64,000 nt of DNA, from NCBI RefSeq assembly GCF_000948975.2, contig NZ_CP059735.1, positions 248,001 to 312,000 of the forward strand. The letters run 5' to 3'. The notes beneath the pieces are model-generated. The model saw nothing but the letters and a program-made list of their open reading frames with translations, did not search any database and had not been told where the DNA came from. Position 1 is the stretch's first letter. Every line of letters begins with the position of its first letter. The stretch comes from Thalassomonas actiniarum (lineage in GTDB: Bacteria > Pseudomonadota > Gammaproteobacteria > Enterobacterales > Alteromonadaceae). The position numbers were made by a program, and so were the translations under genes. This document shows, piece by piece, positions 53,796 to 62,307 of the stretch.

Positions 53796-54902
53796 ATGAA
53801 TTGGACTTATGCTGGGAAAATCACCATCATGATGTTCATTTGCCTGCTTTGTTCCTGTTCGGGCGAGTACCGGCAAGCAATAAAGGCATATGAGCAGGCC
53901 CGGGCAGATAATCAGCTGCAGCCCCTGGTGCAGGCATTAAAAACCCTGTCCAGGCTGGATCCCGAACAGTACCAGCAACAATTTTCCCTTGCCAGCCAGG
54001 CACAACAGCAATATCAGCAAGCGCAGGCATCATTGGCTCAGGGGGATTACCTGGCGGCATACCTGGCCAGTCATGCTTCCTATCGTGCTTTGACCACAGA
54101 AACGAATAAAGCGCTTTTGATTGCCAGCGGCAAAGCGCTGGTGCCGCTGATGAGGGCCCAGGGGGAAATCAAGCGCTCTTATCTGGCTTTGCCTGAATCT
54201 ATGGGGGAAATGTTGCAGGCTTATGCCAGCCGGGAGGTTGAAAATTGGCAGCAGCTTGCCCTTAATACCCTGCTGGGACAATTAACCCGGGGTATACTGG
54301 CGCTGGAAAATGCCGTCAAGATCATCCATGAGCATAAGCTCGAGGCACTGGACCCGGCAATATCCTCCTGGTCAACCGGTATCAATAGCCGCCTGGCGCT
54401 ACTTACCGGGGTAAGAGATTATCTGGTGGGGGAAGTGCGTTACCTCAGTGCGAGCAAATTGCTGGAGCTGAATTTGGTATTAGCCAAAGAAAGCGCTTCG
54501 CTATTGTCTTATGTGCGTGATGAGGTGGCGCAAAAGACCTTGTATCCTGTTTTTTTCAAAGCGCAACAAAAGTACCGGCCTTATGGCGAGTTGCTGGAAA
54601 ATGTTTCTCTGGCCCTGTCACTCAGCCAAAGGGATATACACGCTCCCTGGTATCAGCATTGGCAGGCCCTGGCTGACGAGGTACTCCAACAGCAGCAGCC
54701 TTTTTCCCGTTATCCGCAACTTGCCGACAAGCGAAGCCGGCAAATCAAAGCATTAATCGCCAAAAATAAACGGCAGGCGCCCGAATGGGGAGTCGGCCTT
54801 GCAGATATTACCAGTTTTAACCATGAATACCCGAAGATCAGCGAACTTGTTGACAAACTTAACCAAGATAAGACACTTTTATACTTAGGCAGTCCGGGCT
54901 GA
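53796..54902 (+). CDS. Predicted lipoprotein, uncharacterised, first gene of Xrt/Lnt operon
   Basis: A 368-residue protein with a hydrophobic signal sequence ending in LLCSC, a plausible lipobox with Cys21, then an almost wholly helical body rich in Gln, Ala and Leu (QYQQQFSLASQAQQQYQQAQASLAQGDYLAAYLASHASYRAL looks TPR/coiled-coil-like). I do not recognise a family. The ribosome site GGAGGAAG precedes the start. It is 57 bases upstream of the next gene and probably the first gene of the exosortase-like operon; its lipid anchor fits with the downstream Lnt homologue as a possible partner, which is inference. Confidence 0.6.
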   Translation: MNWTYAGKITIMMFICLLCSCSGEYRQAIKAYEQARADNQLQPLVQALKTLSRLDPEQYQQQFSLASQAQQQYQQAQASLAQGDYLAAYLASHASYRALTTETNKALLIASGKALVPLMRAQGEIKRSYLALPESMGEMLQAYASREVENWQQLALNTLLGQLTRGILALENAVKIIHEHKLEALDPAISSWSTGINSRLALLTGVRDYLVGEVRYLSASKLLELNLVLAKESASLLSYVRDEVAQKTLYPVFFKAQQKYRPYGELLENVSLALSLSQRDIHAPWYQHWQALADEVLQQQQPFSRYPQLADKRSRQIKALIAKNKRQAPEWGVGLADITSFNHEYPKISELVDKLNQDKTLLYLGSPG

Positions 54903-54959
54903 TGTCCCGGCTGCTTAAGGTGTAAGCGATATTTAATACAATAATAACAAGGAAATATC

Positions 54960-56399
54960 ATGAAAAAGGCTTTTTACCGGCCATTCACCCTGATGTTGGG
55001 GCTTTTGCTGCCGCCGGCGATTGTGTCCGCCCAGGAAACAGAAGGTTTGCCGCCTATTCTGGAATACTATCCGGATTGTGCTTATCAAGTCGTGAAAACC
55101 TTCAGTGCTAAAAAGCAAACGCGCCATCAGCATTCGCAAGAGCACCTTGACTGGATTTTAAAAAGGCTGCGGCGGGAAGCACAGGAGGCGGGCGCCGATG
55201 CCCTGATCCTGACGGATAAAAAGGTGCAGCAAGCAGGTCATCAAGCCGTTAATCACGGCCGTAAGCAGTTTCCGTTTTCTGTTGCCATTAAAGCCGAGTT
55301 GATTCGCAACTGCGAGTCTAAAGGCAGCGGTGAGTTAACAGCGACTAAGATCGACGGTGAGGGCAGAAGAAGGTTAAGCACAAAACTGCAGACAGTGAAG
55401 ATGGAAAAGAAAAGCATGCAATTTTCTTTTGCTCAAAAACGCCTGAACCATCCAAAAATCCTCAATAGCGGCATATCCCTGTCCGGGGTTTACGGTGTAA
55501 ATATTGGTAGCAGCTACCAGCAGGTACGGGAGCTTTTTGGTGATCCCAGCGTGGAGTTAAGGGCGCATCAGGATGAAGTTGTCCTTGGCTATGGCCGCCG
55601 TCATTGGCTGCACTTTCAATCGGGGCGCCTGGTAAAGGTGCAAAGCGATTCGCCGCTGTTATCTACCGAGGTCTTGAATGAAATTCCCTTACGGGATTTT
55701 TTCGATGATTTTGCCTGGAAGCTAGAAGATAAGGCCGGTTATAAAGCCCCGTTACGGCAGGTTAAAGAGAGCCTGAAGATCACCGGATCTTTAGATAAAA
55801 AAAATCAGCTGACTATCCGGGGGGAAAGTAATACCCTGATCTTGGATTTTCTCAGCAACAAAAATGGCCAGACATCAGCAAAAAGTTATAGCTTAAAAGG
55901 TTTTGCTTTACAGGAAAATGGCTATCGGGCACAGGCGTCGGGCTTATTAGAACAGCAGCAAGGACAATACCAGGCCATTGCCGATATTTATGCGAAATTG
56001 AAGCAGGCACAAGAGCCAGAGCCGGAGATCAGTTGGCACTGGCTCAGTACCCGCTTGGGGGAACCCGCAGGCAGTATTATTCTGTCGGTAGACTCACGGC
56101 TGAATATTTATAACCAGCATTTGCTGGTGACGATAAAAGATCTGGAATTAACCTCGGTTGCTTTTATCGAGCAAGCCTTTTTGTCGGATAAGCTTGGAAA
56201 AAACCAGGTGAAACCCTGGCATTTGGGAAGCTTTAAACAGGGGGCAAGGCTTGAACAACTCAGGGCATATTTTCCCGATGATGCTTTTGAGCTGGGGGAT
56301 GAAGTCGAGATCACGGCGGATAACTATAGCCTGAGTTTATTGTTCAGTGAGCTTGATGGTGAGCCGGCATTGTATGAAGCGAAAATGAAGTTATATTGA
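54960..56399 (+). CDS. Secreted protein, uncharacterised, Xrt/Lnt operon
   Basis: A 479-residue exported protein: signal peptide 1-24 (ending IVSAQE), an N-terminal region with a Cys pair (Cys in YYPDCAYQVV and RNCESK), an AGADALILTD segment like those in small periplasmic signalling domains, a middle part with GVYGVNIGSSYQQVRELFGDPSVELR, and a beta-rich C-terminal half. No family recognised. Its stop overlaps the exosortase-like gene start (TGATG), so the two are translationally coupled and probably work together. Confidence 0.6.
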   Translation: MKKAFYRPFTLMLGLLLPPAIVSAQETEGLPPILEYYPDCAYQVVKTFSAKKQTRHQHSQEHLDWILKRLRREAQEAGADALILTDKKVQQAGHQAVNHGRKQFPFSVAIKAELIRNCESKGSGELTATKIDGEGRRRLSTKLQTVKMEKKSMQFSFAQKRLNHPKILNSGISLSGVYGVNIGSSYQQVRELFGDPSVELRAHQDEVVLGYGRRHWLHFQSGRLVKVQSDSPLLSTEVLNEIPLRDFFDDFAWKLEDKAGYKAPLRQVKESLKITGSLDKKNQLTIRGESNTLILDFLSNKNGQTSAKSYSLKGFALQENGYRAQASGLLEQQQGQYQAIADIYAKLKQAQEPEPEISWHWLSTRLGEPAGSIILSVDSRLNIYNQHLLVTIKDLELTSVAFIEQAFLSDKLGKNQVKPWHLGSFKQGARLEQLRAYFPDDAFELGDEVEITADNYSLSLLFSELDGEPALYEAKMKLY

Positions 56400-56932
56400 T
56401 GTCGCAATATTGCCGTAAGGATAACATAGCGGTTAATGGTGTTATCCTGTGTCATTTTTTCCCGCGGTTTTTAGGCTGGGTGCTGGTATTGCAATTATTG
56501 GTTTGGCAGGCCGGGCAGCTGCCTGTGATTGCCGCTGCTATCGAGCAGGCTATTGCCACTTTTTCCGGTGAACTTTACCGTTTGTTTTTTGGTGACATTT
56601 TAATTGCTGCTAATCGTTTGAGCCATGAGGGCAGCGGGGCTTATGTGGTGGTCGATCAGCAATGTACGGCATTGGCGCTGGTGGCAACGGTTTGGGCGGG
56701 GATTTTTTCCCTGCCTCATGCGTGGAAGAAAAAAATAATGATGGCGTTCATTGCCATGGTTATAATACAGCTGGAAAATGCTTTTAGAATTATGCATTTG
56801 TATTATGAAATAGGAAAAATGGTCAACCGGTTTGAGTTTTATCATTTGTATTTCTGGCAATTGATAAATTTTTTAACTGCTATCAGTGTTTTCTTTTTTT
56901 TAGACAAAGTTTTTCAAAAAAAGGAACTTTAA
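56399..56932 (+). CDS. Exosortase/archaeosortase family transpeptidase
   Basis: A 177-residue polytopic membrane protein with the catalytic pattern of exosortases: Cys89 in VDQQCTALAL, Arg130 in QLENAFRIMHLYY and His149 in FYHLYFWQLI. About five membrane helices. The CTAL, NxxRI and HxxxWQ blocks resemble exosortase H-type (IPTLxxW target) enzymes, recalled from memory. The protein is shorter than classical EpsH-type enzymes, as single-domain Xrt members are. It is coupled to both neighbours: its start overlaps the preceding stop, and the putative substrate begins one base after its stop. Role inferred: cleavage and transfer of the 62-residue protein encoded next. Confidence 0.75.
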   Translation: MSQYCRKDNIAVNGVILCHFFPRFLGWVLVLQLLVWQAGQLPVIAAAIEQAIATFSGELYRLFFGDILIAANRLSHEGSGAYVVVDQQCTALALVATVWAGIFSLPHAWKKKIMMAFIAMVIIQLENAFRIMHLYYEIGKMVNRFEFYHLYFWQLINFLTAISVFFFLDKVFQKKEL

Positions 56933-56933
56933 C

Positions 56934-57122
56934 TTGTTTGGCCGTAAACTGATTTTCGTGTTTTTCCCCCTGTTATGCTTATCTGCCGGCGTTTATGCCG
57001 GAGGTGGCGGGGGAGGCGGCGGTGGTATTGCCGAAGGTGCCAGTGTGCCTGTGTTACATCCGCTTTTATATCTGTTGTTGGTGCTGGGCATGGCCTGGTA
57101 CCTGAAAAAAACGAAAAAATGA
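56934..57122 (+). CDS. 62-residue polyglycine protein with sortase-like C-terminal signal
   Basis: Starts with TTG at 56934, six bases after an AAGGAA ribosome site. Residues 1-22 form a signal peptide (R4-K5, hydrophobic core, VYA cleavage site), 23-31 are nine consecutive glycines, 32-37 a short linker, then VPVLHP (38-43), a membrane helix (44-57) and a basic tail KKTKK. Motif, helix and basic tail form the tripartite C-terminal layout of sortase/exosortase substrates; VPVL recalls IPTL. Predicted mature form begins with polyglycine. Its stop overlaps the Lnt-like gene start (ATGA). No database family is claimed. Confidence 0.65.
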   Translation: MFGRKLIFVFFPLLCLSAGVYAGGGGGGGGGIAEGASVPVLHPLLYLLLVLGMAWYLKKTKK

Positions 57123-58699
57123 TCCCTGTTGCCGGGCGCACCCCGGTCGCGGCATTTCCCGTCAGGCAAAAGCAGTTGTTTGATCTGTTGCTGCTGTTAT
57201 CTACCGTGTTGTTATTTTATCTGGCGTTTCCCGGTGGCGGTATTGCTGTGCTTGCCTGGTTTGCCATTATCCCGGTCATTATTGCCCTGGATAAAAGTCA
57301 CAAAAGATATGCCTTTATGCTGGGATTGCTTGCCGCCACCCTTGGCTGGATGGTGAGTATCTGGTGGGCGGTAGAGGGGATCGCCAGGATAAGCGCTATT
57401 CCGGCGAACCTGGTGGTGCCGGTGATTTTTATCTATTGCCTGTACTCGGCGCTGCCCTATGCCCTGGTGACCTGGCTCCATAGCCGCTGCCGCTGGGGAC
57501 GTTCCATTTCCGGGGCCATCAAGTCTGCGCTCGCACTGACGGTGTTAGTCAATTTTGTACCGCAACTGCTGCCGGGCAATCTTGCCCATGCCTTATATTT
57601 AACGCCGTTGCAGATTCAGCTGGCGGATATCGGCGGTGTGCCCCTGGTCTTTTTTGTCGTGCACTGTGTTAATTTTTTACTGGCTGCCGGGTTGTTGCTG
57701 TGGCGCAGTCAAAGGCGAAAAAGTCTCGGTTGTTTTATATTGGCGGCGGCGATTTTCCTGGTTAATTTGGGTTATGGGGTTATCAAGTCCGAAAGGGTTG
57801 CCGATAAGGTTGCCCGGGCGGATACCAGTTTGACCCTGGCCATGATACAACCCAATTTTGATATTTCCCTGCGCACACGGGAGGCCTGGTTACAAAACCG
57901 CGAGGGAGTATGGGCCTTGATGCAGGAAGCGGCAAAGCAAGAGCCAATTGATCTTATGGTGATCCCCGAACTGCCGGTACCGCTTTCTTATAAAAATTAT
58001 CTTGAAGATCAAAGGTTTTTTGATGAAATTGACAGGGAGGGGGATTTGCTGCTGACGGCGATTCAGGGGCTTGAAGATAACATGAAAAGCGATCCCGGGT
58101 ATTTTAATACCATGGAACTTGTCAGCGGGCAGCAGGTTAACCATCAGTATTTTAAACAGAAGCTGTTACCCTTGGGGGAATATTTACCTTTTGAGCAAGA
58201 GTTGCCGTTTTTACGCACCTGGTTTCCCGGGGCCGCCAACTATCAGTCCGGGCAGGAGTTTCAGTTATTGCCGCTGGCTTTGGATAAGGGCAAGGTGAAT
58301 ATCCTGCCCCTGATCTGTTACGAGGCGGTGTTTAGTGATTTTGTCGGCGCCGGGGTCGGGCTTGGCGGTAACTTACTGGTCAATACCGTTAATGATGCCT
58401 GGTTTGGCCAAAGCCCGGGGGGCAAGGTGCATCTTGCTTTGTCGTTGTTTCGGGCGGTGGAATATCGCCTGCCTTTAGTACGCGCCACCAATACCGGCAT
58501 CACGGCGATTATTGACCCCGGGGGGAAGATAATACCCGAGTCACAAATAATACCTTATCAAGCCGGGTTTTCGGTGACTGAGGTTAAAGTTGCCAACATC
58601 GGCAGCTTCTATCAGGCCAACCCGGATGTTTTTAAATATATTTGTTTGTTGTTTTTGGGTTATGCCCTGATAACGGGAATGAGAAAAAAGAATGCGTGA
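57119..58699 (+). CDS. Apolipoprotein N-acyltransferase-like protein (Lnt homologue)
   Basis: A 526-residue protein with N-terminal membrane helices and a nitrilase-like periplasmic domain. The Lnt catalytic triad is visible: Glu284 in VIPELPVP, Lys348 in KQKLLPLGEYLPFE and Cys400 in LPLICYEAVF, matching E267-K335-C387 of E. coli Lnt. NTVNDAWFGQSPGGKVHL and FRAVEYRLPLVRATNTGITA are also Lnt-like. Canonical Lnt adds the third acyl chain to lipoproteins and is normally encoded elsewhere, so this operonic copy is likely a specialised paralogue. Start by ATGA overlap with the 62-residue gene; the stop overlaps the ACP start by 8 bases. The frame is open to 56975, but that extension is out of operon context. 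Confidence 0.85.
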   Translation: MIPVAGRTPVAAFPVRQKQLFDLLLLLSTVLLFYLAFPGGGIAVLAWFAIIPVIIALDKSHKRYAFMLGLLAATLGWMVSIWWAVEGIARISAIPANLVVPVIFIYCLYSALPYALVTWLHSRCRWGRSISGAIKSALALTVLVNFVPQLLPGNLAHALYLTPLQIQLADIGGVPLVFFVVHCVNFLLAAGLLLWRSQRRKSLGCFILAAAIFLVNLGYGVIKSERVADKVARADTSLTLAMIQPNFDISLRTREAWLQNREGVWALMQEAAKQEPIDLMVIPELPVPLSYKNYLEDQRFFDEIDREGDLLLTAIQGLEDNMKSDPGYFNTMELVSGQQVNHQYFKQKLLPLGEYLPFEQELPFLRTWFPGAANYQSGQEFQLLPLALDKGKVNILPLICYEAVFSDFVGAGVGLGGNLLVNTVNDAWFGQSPGGKVHLALSLFRAVEYRLPLVRATNTGITAIIDPGGKIIPESQIIPYQAGFSVTEVKVANIGSFYQANPDVFKYICLLFLGYALITGMRKKNA

Positions 58700-58952
58700 A
58701 ATTAAACAAGAGCTGGAGACCATCTTAAGGGAATACACAGCCGCAGAGCTAAAGTCCTTGTCCGGGGATGAAAACCTGGCGGATATCGGAATCGACTCCC
58801 TGTCGCTGGTGGAGATCATTTTTGATATTGAAGAGCAGTTTGATATCAAGGTTCCCCATGAAGCCGAGCTGGAACAGCGGGGATTTTCCCTTGATTCCCT
58901 GGCGGACTTACTGCATTTAGTCACTTGCCTGTATCAGGAGCGGCAAAGCTGA
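58692..58952 (+). CDS. Acyl carrier protein, operon-dedicated
   Basis: An 86-residue acyl carrier protein with four-helix ACP layout and the phosphopantetheine attachment serine Ser36 in IGIDSLSLVEIIFDIEEQF. Acidic helix 2 is typical for partner binding. It overlaps the Lnt-like gene by 8 bases and its stop overlaps the ketosynthase start (TGATG), so all three are tightly coupled. It is not the fatty-acid housekeeping acpP, which sits with fabD/fabG/fabF in most gammaproteobacteria. Probably carries an acyl chain for the neighbouring enzymes. Confidence 0.9.
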   Translation: MREIKQELETILREYTAAELKSLSGDENLADIGIDSLSLVEIIFDIEEQFDIKVPHEAELEQRGFSLDSLADLLHLVTCLYQERQS

Positions 58953-60172
58953 TGGCTGCCAGGATAGTGGTGACCGGCCTGGGTTGCATTTCCGGGGCCG
59001 GCAAAAATGTCGGTGAATTTAATCGCAGTATTTTCAGCGACGGGCCAAACAAGAGCATTTTACCCATTTCGTTGTTTAGCCCGGACAAGCATATGACGAA
59101 AATTGCCGCCGAGGTAAAAAACTATGCGCCCGGAGATTTTTTTTCCGCTGCCGAGCTCAAACAATATGACAGGTTCAGTCAGTTTGCCCTGCTATCGGCG
59201 GATGAAGCCATTACAGATGCCGGTCTGGCATTTGATGATAACTTAAGCAAACGTACCTGTGTCGTTCACGGCACCAGTATCGGCGGGCAGGAAACCATAG
59301 AAAACGCCTATCGGCAATTTTACCGGGAAGGCCAGAAAAGACCCCATCCCTATACCGTACCTAAACTATTACCCAGCGCCGCCGGCAGTTTTATTTCGAT
59401 GAAATACGGTATTAAAGGGCCGGCATTTGCTACCGCCTCTGCCTGCGCTTCTTCCGGGCATGCCATCGCCATGGCGGTGTTGATGCTGCGCTCAAATATG
59501 GCGGAAGTGGCAATCGCCGGCGGGGCGGAAGCCTGTATCACCAAAGGAAATTTTCAGGCCTGGGAAGGATTGCGGGTATTGTCGCCGGATAGTTGCCGGC
59601 CGTTTTCAGCCAAGCGCAGCGGCCTGGTGATAGGGGAAGGCGGGGCGACTTTGGTGTTGGAAACACTCGACCATGCCCTAGCCAGAGAAGCGAGCATTTA
59701 TGCTGAACTTACCGGCATAGGCATGAGTTCGGATGCCCACAATATAGTGCAGCCACTGGCGGAAGGGGCGGAAATGGCGATGCAGGCGGCGTTGGCGGAT
59801 GCCGGCATTCATGGTGAAGACATCCAATATATTAATGCCCACGGCTCAGGCACAGTGCAGAACGACAGGGTAGAAACCCGGGCAATACATAATGTTTTCG
59901 GCGGCCATGCGGGATCATTAAAGATCTCCTCTACCAAGTCGGTACACGGTCATGTCTTGGGGGCCGGTGGTGCGCTGGAAAGCATAGCCGCAATATTGGC
60001 GTTAAAGCAGCAAAGGATCCCCGCCACGAAAAACTATCTGGCGCCAGACAGTGAATGCGATCTCGATTATGTCCCTAATGTCAGTTGCCAGGCGGAAATA
60101 GGCCAGGTGATGAGCAACTCCTTTGCTTTTGGCGGATTAAATACTTCGCTGATTTTTAAACGTTTTACTTGA
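58952..60172 (+). CDS. Beta-ketoacyl-ACP synthase (KAS II/FabF-like)
   Basis: A 406-residue ketosynthase with the Cys-His-His triad: Cys165 in TASACASSGHA, His297 in INAHGSGT and His334 in KSVHGHVLGAGG. IVVTGLGCISGAG start and NSFAFGGLNTSLIF end are family hallmarks. Starts at 58952 by overlap with the ACP stop. The substrate may be an acyl or malonyl chain on the neighbouring ACP; a stand-alone KAS+ACP pair hints at a modified or extended acyl chain rather than bulk fatty acids. It is the last gene of the run that may start at 53796. Confidence 0.9.
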   Translation: MAARIVVTGLGCISGAGKNVGEFNRSIFSDGPNKSILPISLFSPDKHMTKIAAEVKNYAPGDFFSAAELKQYDRFSQFALLSADEAITDAGLAFDDNLSKRTCVVHGTSIGGQETIENAYRQFYREGQKRPHPYTVPKLLPSAAGSFISMKYGIKGPAFATASACASSGHAIAMAVLMLRSNMAEVAIAGGAEACITKGNFQAWEGLRVLSPDSCRPFSAKRSGLVIGEGGATLVLETLDHALAREASIYAELTGIGMSSDAHNIVQPLAEGAEMAMQAALADAGIHGEDIQYINAHGSGTVQNDRVETRAIHNVFGGHAGSLKISSTKSVHGHVLGAGGALESIAAILALKQQRIPATKNYLAPDSECDLDYVPNVSCQAEIGQVMSNSFAFGGLNTSLIFKRFT

Positions 60173-60195
60173 ATAAACTGAGTGAGTGGCTCAGG

Positions 60196-60230
60196 GAGCC
60201 CGGCTTGTATGCTGGTCAAAGCCGGGGCTC
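60196..60230. terminator. Hairpin between convergent ketosynthase and DUF2145 genes
   Basis: An 11-bp stem with one bulged G (GAGCCCGGCTT / AAGCCGGGGCTC) and a 12-base loop in the 76-base gap between convergent genes. Tail only weakly T-rich; probably a shared terminator. Confidence 0.6.
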
Positions 60231-60248
60231 TGCTATTAACCTGAAAAT

Positions 60249-61052
60249 TTATAATAACTCCCCGCTACTGCCATCGCTGTTAAAGACGGCCATATGTTGA
60301 ACCAGATCATTTTCCTGCAGATAGCGCCCTATGGTGCTGAATGTGGTGGTGATGATTTTACCCTGGTGATCCCGGGTGGCGACATCATCCATAAAAATAC
60401 TGCCTAACATCAGTTTCAACGGATTGCTGCGGATCCTCTGCCCTTTAAAATGCGCCTTGGCATTTGCTTTTAGCTGCTTCACGTCTGTGGTTTGGTATAT
60501 CGAAGCATTGATAATATCCAGGGTATGCTCGGTACAGTTTTGCAGCTCGTTGTTGTATGGGCTGGCAATGACCGAATAAGCCGGGTTATGCACTGCTTTA
60601 TTTTTGCCGCTGCTGATGGCGGCGATGATCCTTTGCTGCAAATCCGGGGTCGGAATAATAATGCCGGCGGTTAATTCATTAACGCCCCAGAAAAAATCCA
60701 CCGGATAATCCACCACTAATGAGCTGACATCGGGTTTTCCCGCCTCCTGGTACAAGTTGTGGATGGCATAACCGTTCACTGTGCCGCCGTCTTTGAGGGT
60801 GATTGCCGAATATACCGCAATGGCGGTATGGGTAAATTTAATGCCTTTGGGCAGGTCTTTTTTCGGCCTGCCGATACGGCCAATAATAAATGCCCTGGCG
60901 CCCTGTGCGGCGGCATATTTTTCAACCTTCTTGGCAAATTCTGTGATTTCCCCGGGGGCAAATCTGGCTTTGCTTCCCGCCTGGCTGCCGGCAAAAACCA
61001 GGGAGCTGGTTGCCAGGCCAAGTAAAGCGATTAACTGGAGTATACGGTTCAT
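60249..61052 (-). CDS. DUF2145 family secreted protein
   Basis: A 267-residue protein with a signal peptide (ending SLVFAGS). RAFIIGRIGRPKKDLPKGIKFTHTAIAVYS, YAIHNLYQ and NCTEHTLDIINAS are the recognised DUF2145 blocks. The His in FTHTA, together with Cys in NCTEH, could form a NlpC/P60-like active site, but this is inference. It begins three bases after the stop of the small Ala-rich gene at 61055-61417 and is probably co-transcribed with it. Function unknown. Confidence 0.7.
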   Translation of the reverse strand: MNRILQLIALLGLATSSLVFAGSQAGSKARFAPGEITEFAKKVEKYAAAQGARAFIIGRIGRPKKDLPKGIKFTHTAIAVYSAITLKDGGTVNGYAIHNLYQEAGKPDVSSLVVDYPVDFFWGVNELTAGIIIPTPDLQQRIIAAISSGKNKAVHNPAYSVIASPYNNELQNCTEHTLDIINASIYQTTDVKQLKANAKAHFKGQRIRSNPLKLMLGSIFMDDVATRDHQGKIITTTFSTIGRYLQENDLVQHMAVFNSDGSSGELL

Positions 61053-61054
61053 GA

Positions 61055-61417
61055 TTAATGCTCCTGTTTGATCTCAATCGTGGTTTGTCTGTTTGTTTGC
61101 ATCGCCTGGTTGGGGGCCGGGTCTGCGGTGATGGTTACTTCGGTCACGGTCAGGGGTTTTGGCTTAGTGGCGCTGTCTATCAGGGCACTGCCGCCGGCCG
61201 CACTGGCAACCCCGGCGCTGCCGACAACAAGTAAAGGCACAGCCACTGCCGCGCTGGCAACCTTGGCACTGGACGCTGCACCGTGGGATACGGCTAAGGC
61301 GGAATGTTTACCGGCCTTGCTGGTGTGCTGTGCTGAGTCGCGGGCATTAACTTGTGTGCTGGTCAGGGCAAGGGTCAGGGCAATGGTTGTCGTAAAAAAG
61401 CTTGTCAGTAATTTCAT
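61055..61417 (-). CDS. Small secreted Ala/Ser-rich protein
   Basis: A 120-residue protein with a signal peptide (ending TQVNARD), a Ser/Ala/His-rich mid part, a hydrophobic stretch (about 52-77: VASAAVAVPLLVVGSAGVASAAGG) and a polar Thr-rich C-terminus. Low-complexity composition; no family recognised. Directly upstream of the DUF2145 gene, probably a two-gene operon. Divergent from the XRE regulator at 61544. Confidence 0.6.
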   Translation of the reverse strand: MKLLTSFFTTTIALTLALTSTQVNARDSAQHTSKAGKHSALAVSHGAASSAKVASAAVAVPLLVVGSAGVASAAGGSALIDSATKPKPLTVTEVTITADPAPNQAMQTNRQTTIEIKQEH

Positions 61418-61543
61418 TATCTTTTCCTGTTGTCTTTAGAAAACTCGTTAACTGGCAACAAAGATAAAGATGAGGATAATCAATGTAAACGAACTTGATT
61501 CATGTATACTGCTGCTGGACTAAAAGTATAGAAATAATAAACT

Positions 61544-62275
61544 ATGAGCCAGATTAAGCAGATCAGCAGCACCTTAAAAAAATTATTACGACAGCAAAAT
61601 ATCACCTATAAAGAAATTGCCCGGCACTTATCCATGAGTGAAGCCAATATCAAACGTATTTTTTCCACCCATAGTTTTTCTTTGGAAAGGCTGGAGGAGA
61701 TATGCAATATCATCAATATCAGTTTGTCGGATTTATTTTTAATCGCACAAAAGCAACAGGATCAGTTAACCCAGCTGACGATAGAGCAGGAACAGCAGCT
61801 GGTATCGGATACCAAGCTTTTTTTGGTCGCTGTGTGTGTACGTGATGCCTGGCCGTTTCGGGAAATTATCCGCCATTACCAGATAACCGAGCTTGAATGT
61901 ATCCGTTTGCTGGCCAGGCTGGATAAATTAAAAATGATCCAGCTATTGCCAAATAATGAATATAAGCTGTTAATCGCCCAGGATTTTCGCTGGATACCCG
62001 ACGGGCCGTTAGAGCAATATATGGCCAGAGAAGTCATTTCCCAGTTTATGGCTTCGGGTTTTAACAGCGAGCATAGCTTTCGTTTTTATTTGCGCGGCAC
62101 CTACTCCCAATCTTCCATTGAAATCATCCAAAGGAAACTTAACCAGCTGACCAAGGAAGCGGCGCTGCTGAACCAGGAGGATGCCAAGTTATCCCTGGAC
62201 AGCCGGGAACATATAGGTTTGTTGGTGGCCATGAGGCCGTGGGAGCTCTCCCGTTTTGCCCAAATGCGTAAATAA
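61544..62275 (+). CDS. XRE-family helix-turn-helix regulator
   Basis: A 243-residue protein with an N-terminal XRE/Cro helix-turn-helix (ITYKEIARHLSMSEANIKRIFSTHSFSLERLEEICNIINISLSDLFLIA) and a C-terminal region of about 170 residues without a family I recognise (ITELECIRLLARLDKLKMIQLLPNNEYKLLIAQDF looks like a second winged helix). The divergent neighbour is the small Ala-rich/DUF2145 pair; the following gene is a secreted hydrolase. It may regulate either. Confidence 0.85.
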   Translation: MSQIKQISSTLKKLLRQQNITYKEIARHLSMSEANIKRIFSTHSFSLERLEEICNIINISLSDLFLIAQKQQDQLTQLTIEQEQQLVSDTKLFLVAVCVRDAWPFREIIRHYQITELECIRLLARLDKLKMIQLLPNNEYKLLIAQDFRWIPDGPLEQYMAREVISQFMASGFNSEHSFRFYLRGTYSQSSIEIIQRKLNQLTKEAALLNQEDAKLSLDSREHIGLLVAMRPWELSRFAQMRK

Positions 62276-62307
62276 GCTTAATAATAACAATCGATAAGAG
62301 AAGTAAG

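Noticed and set aside
56975-57118. N-terminal extension of the Lnt-like protein
   Set aside because: It overlaps the 62-residue gene in another frame and is a Cys/Arg-rich translation of its glycine codons; the ATGA overlap at 57119 is the natural start.
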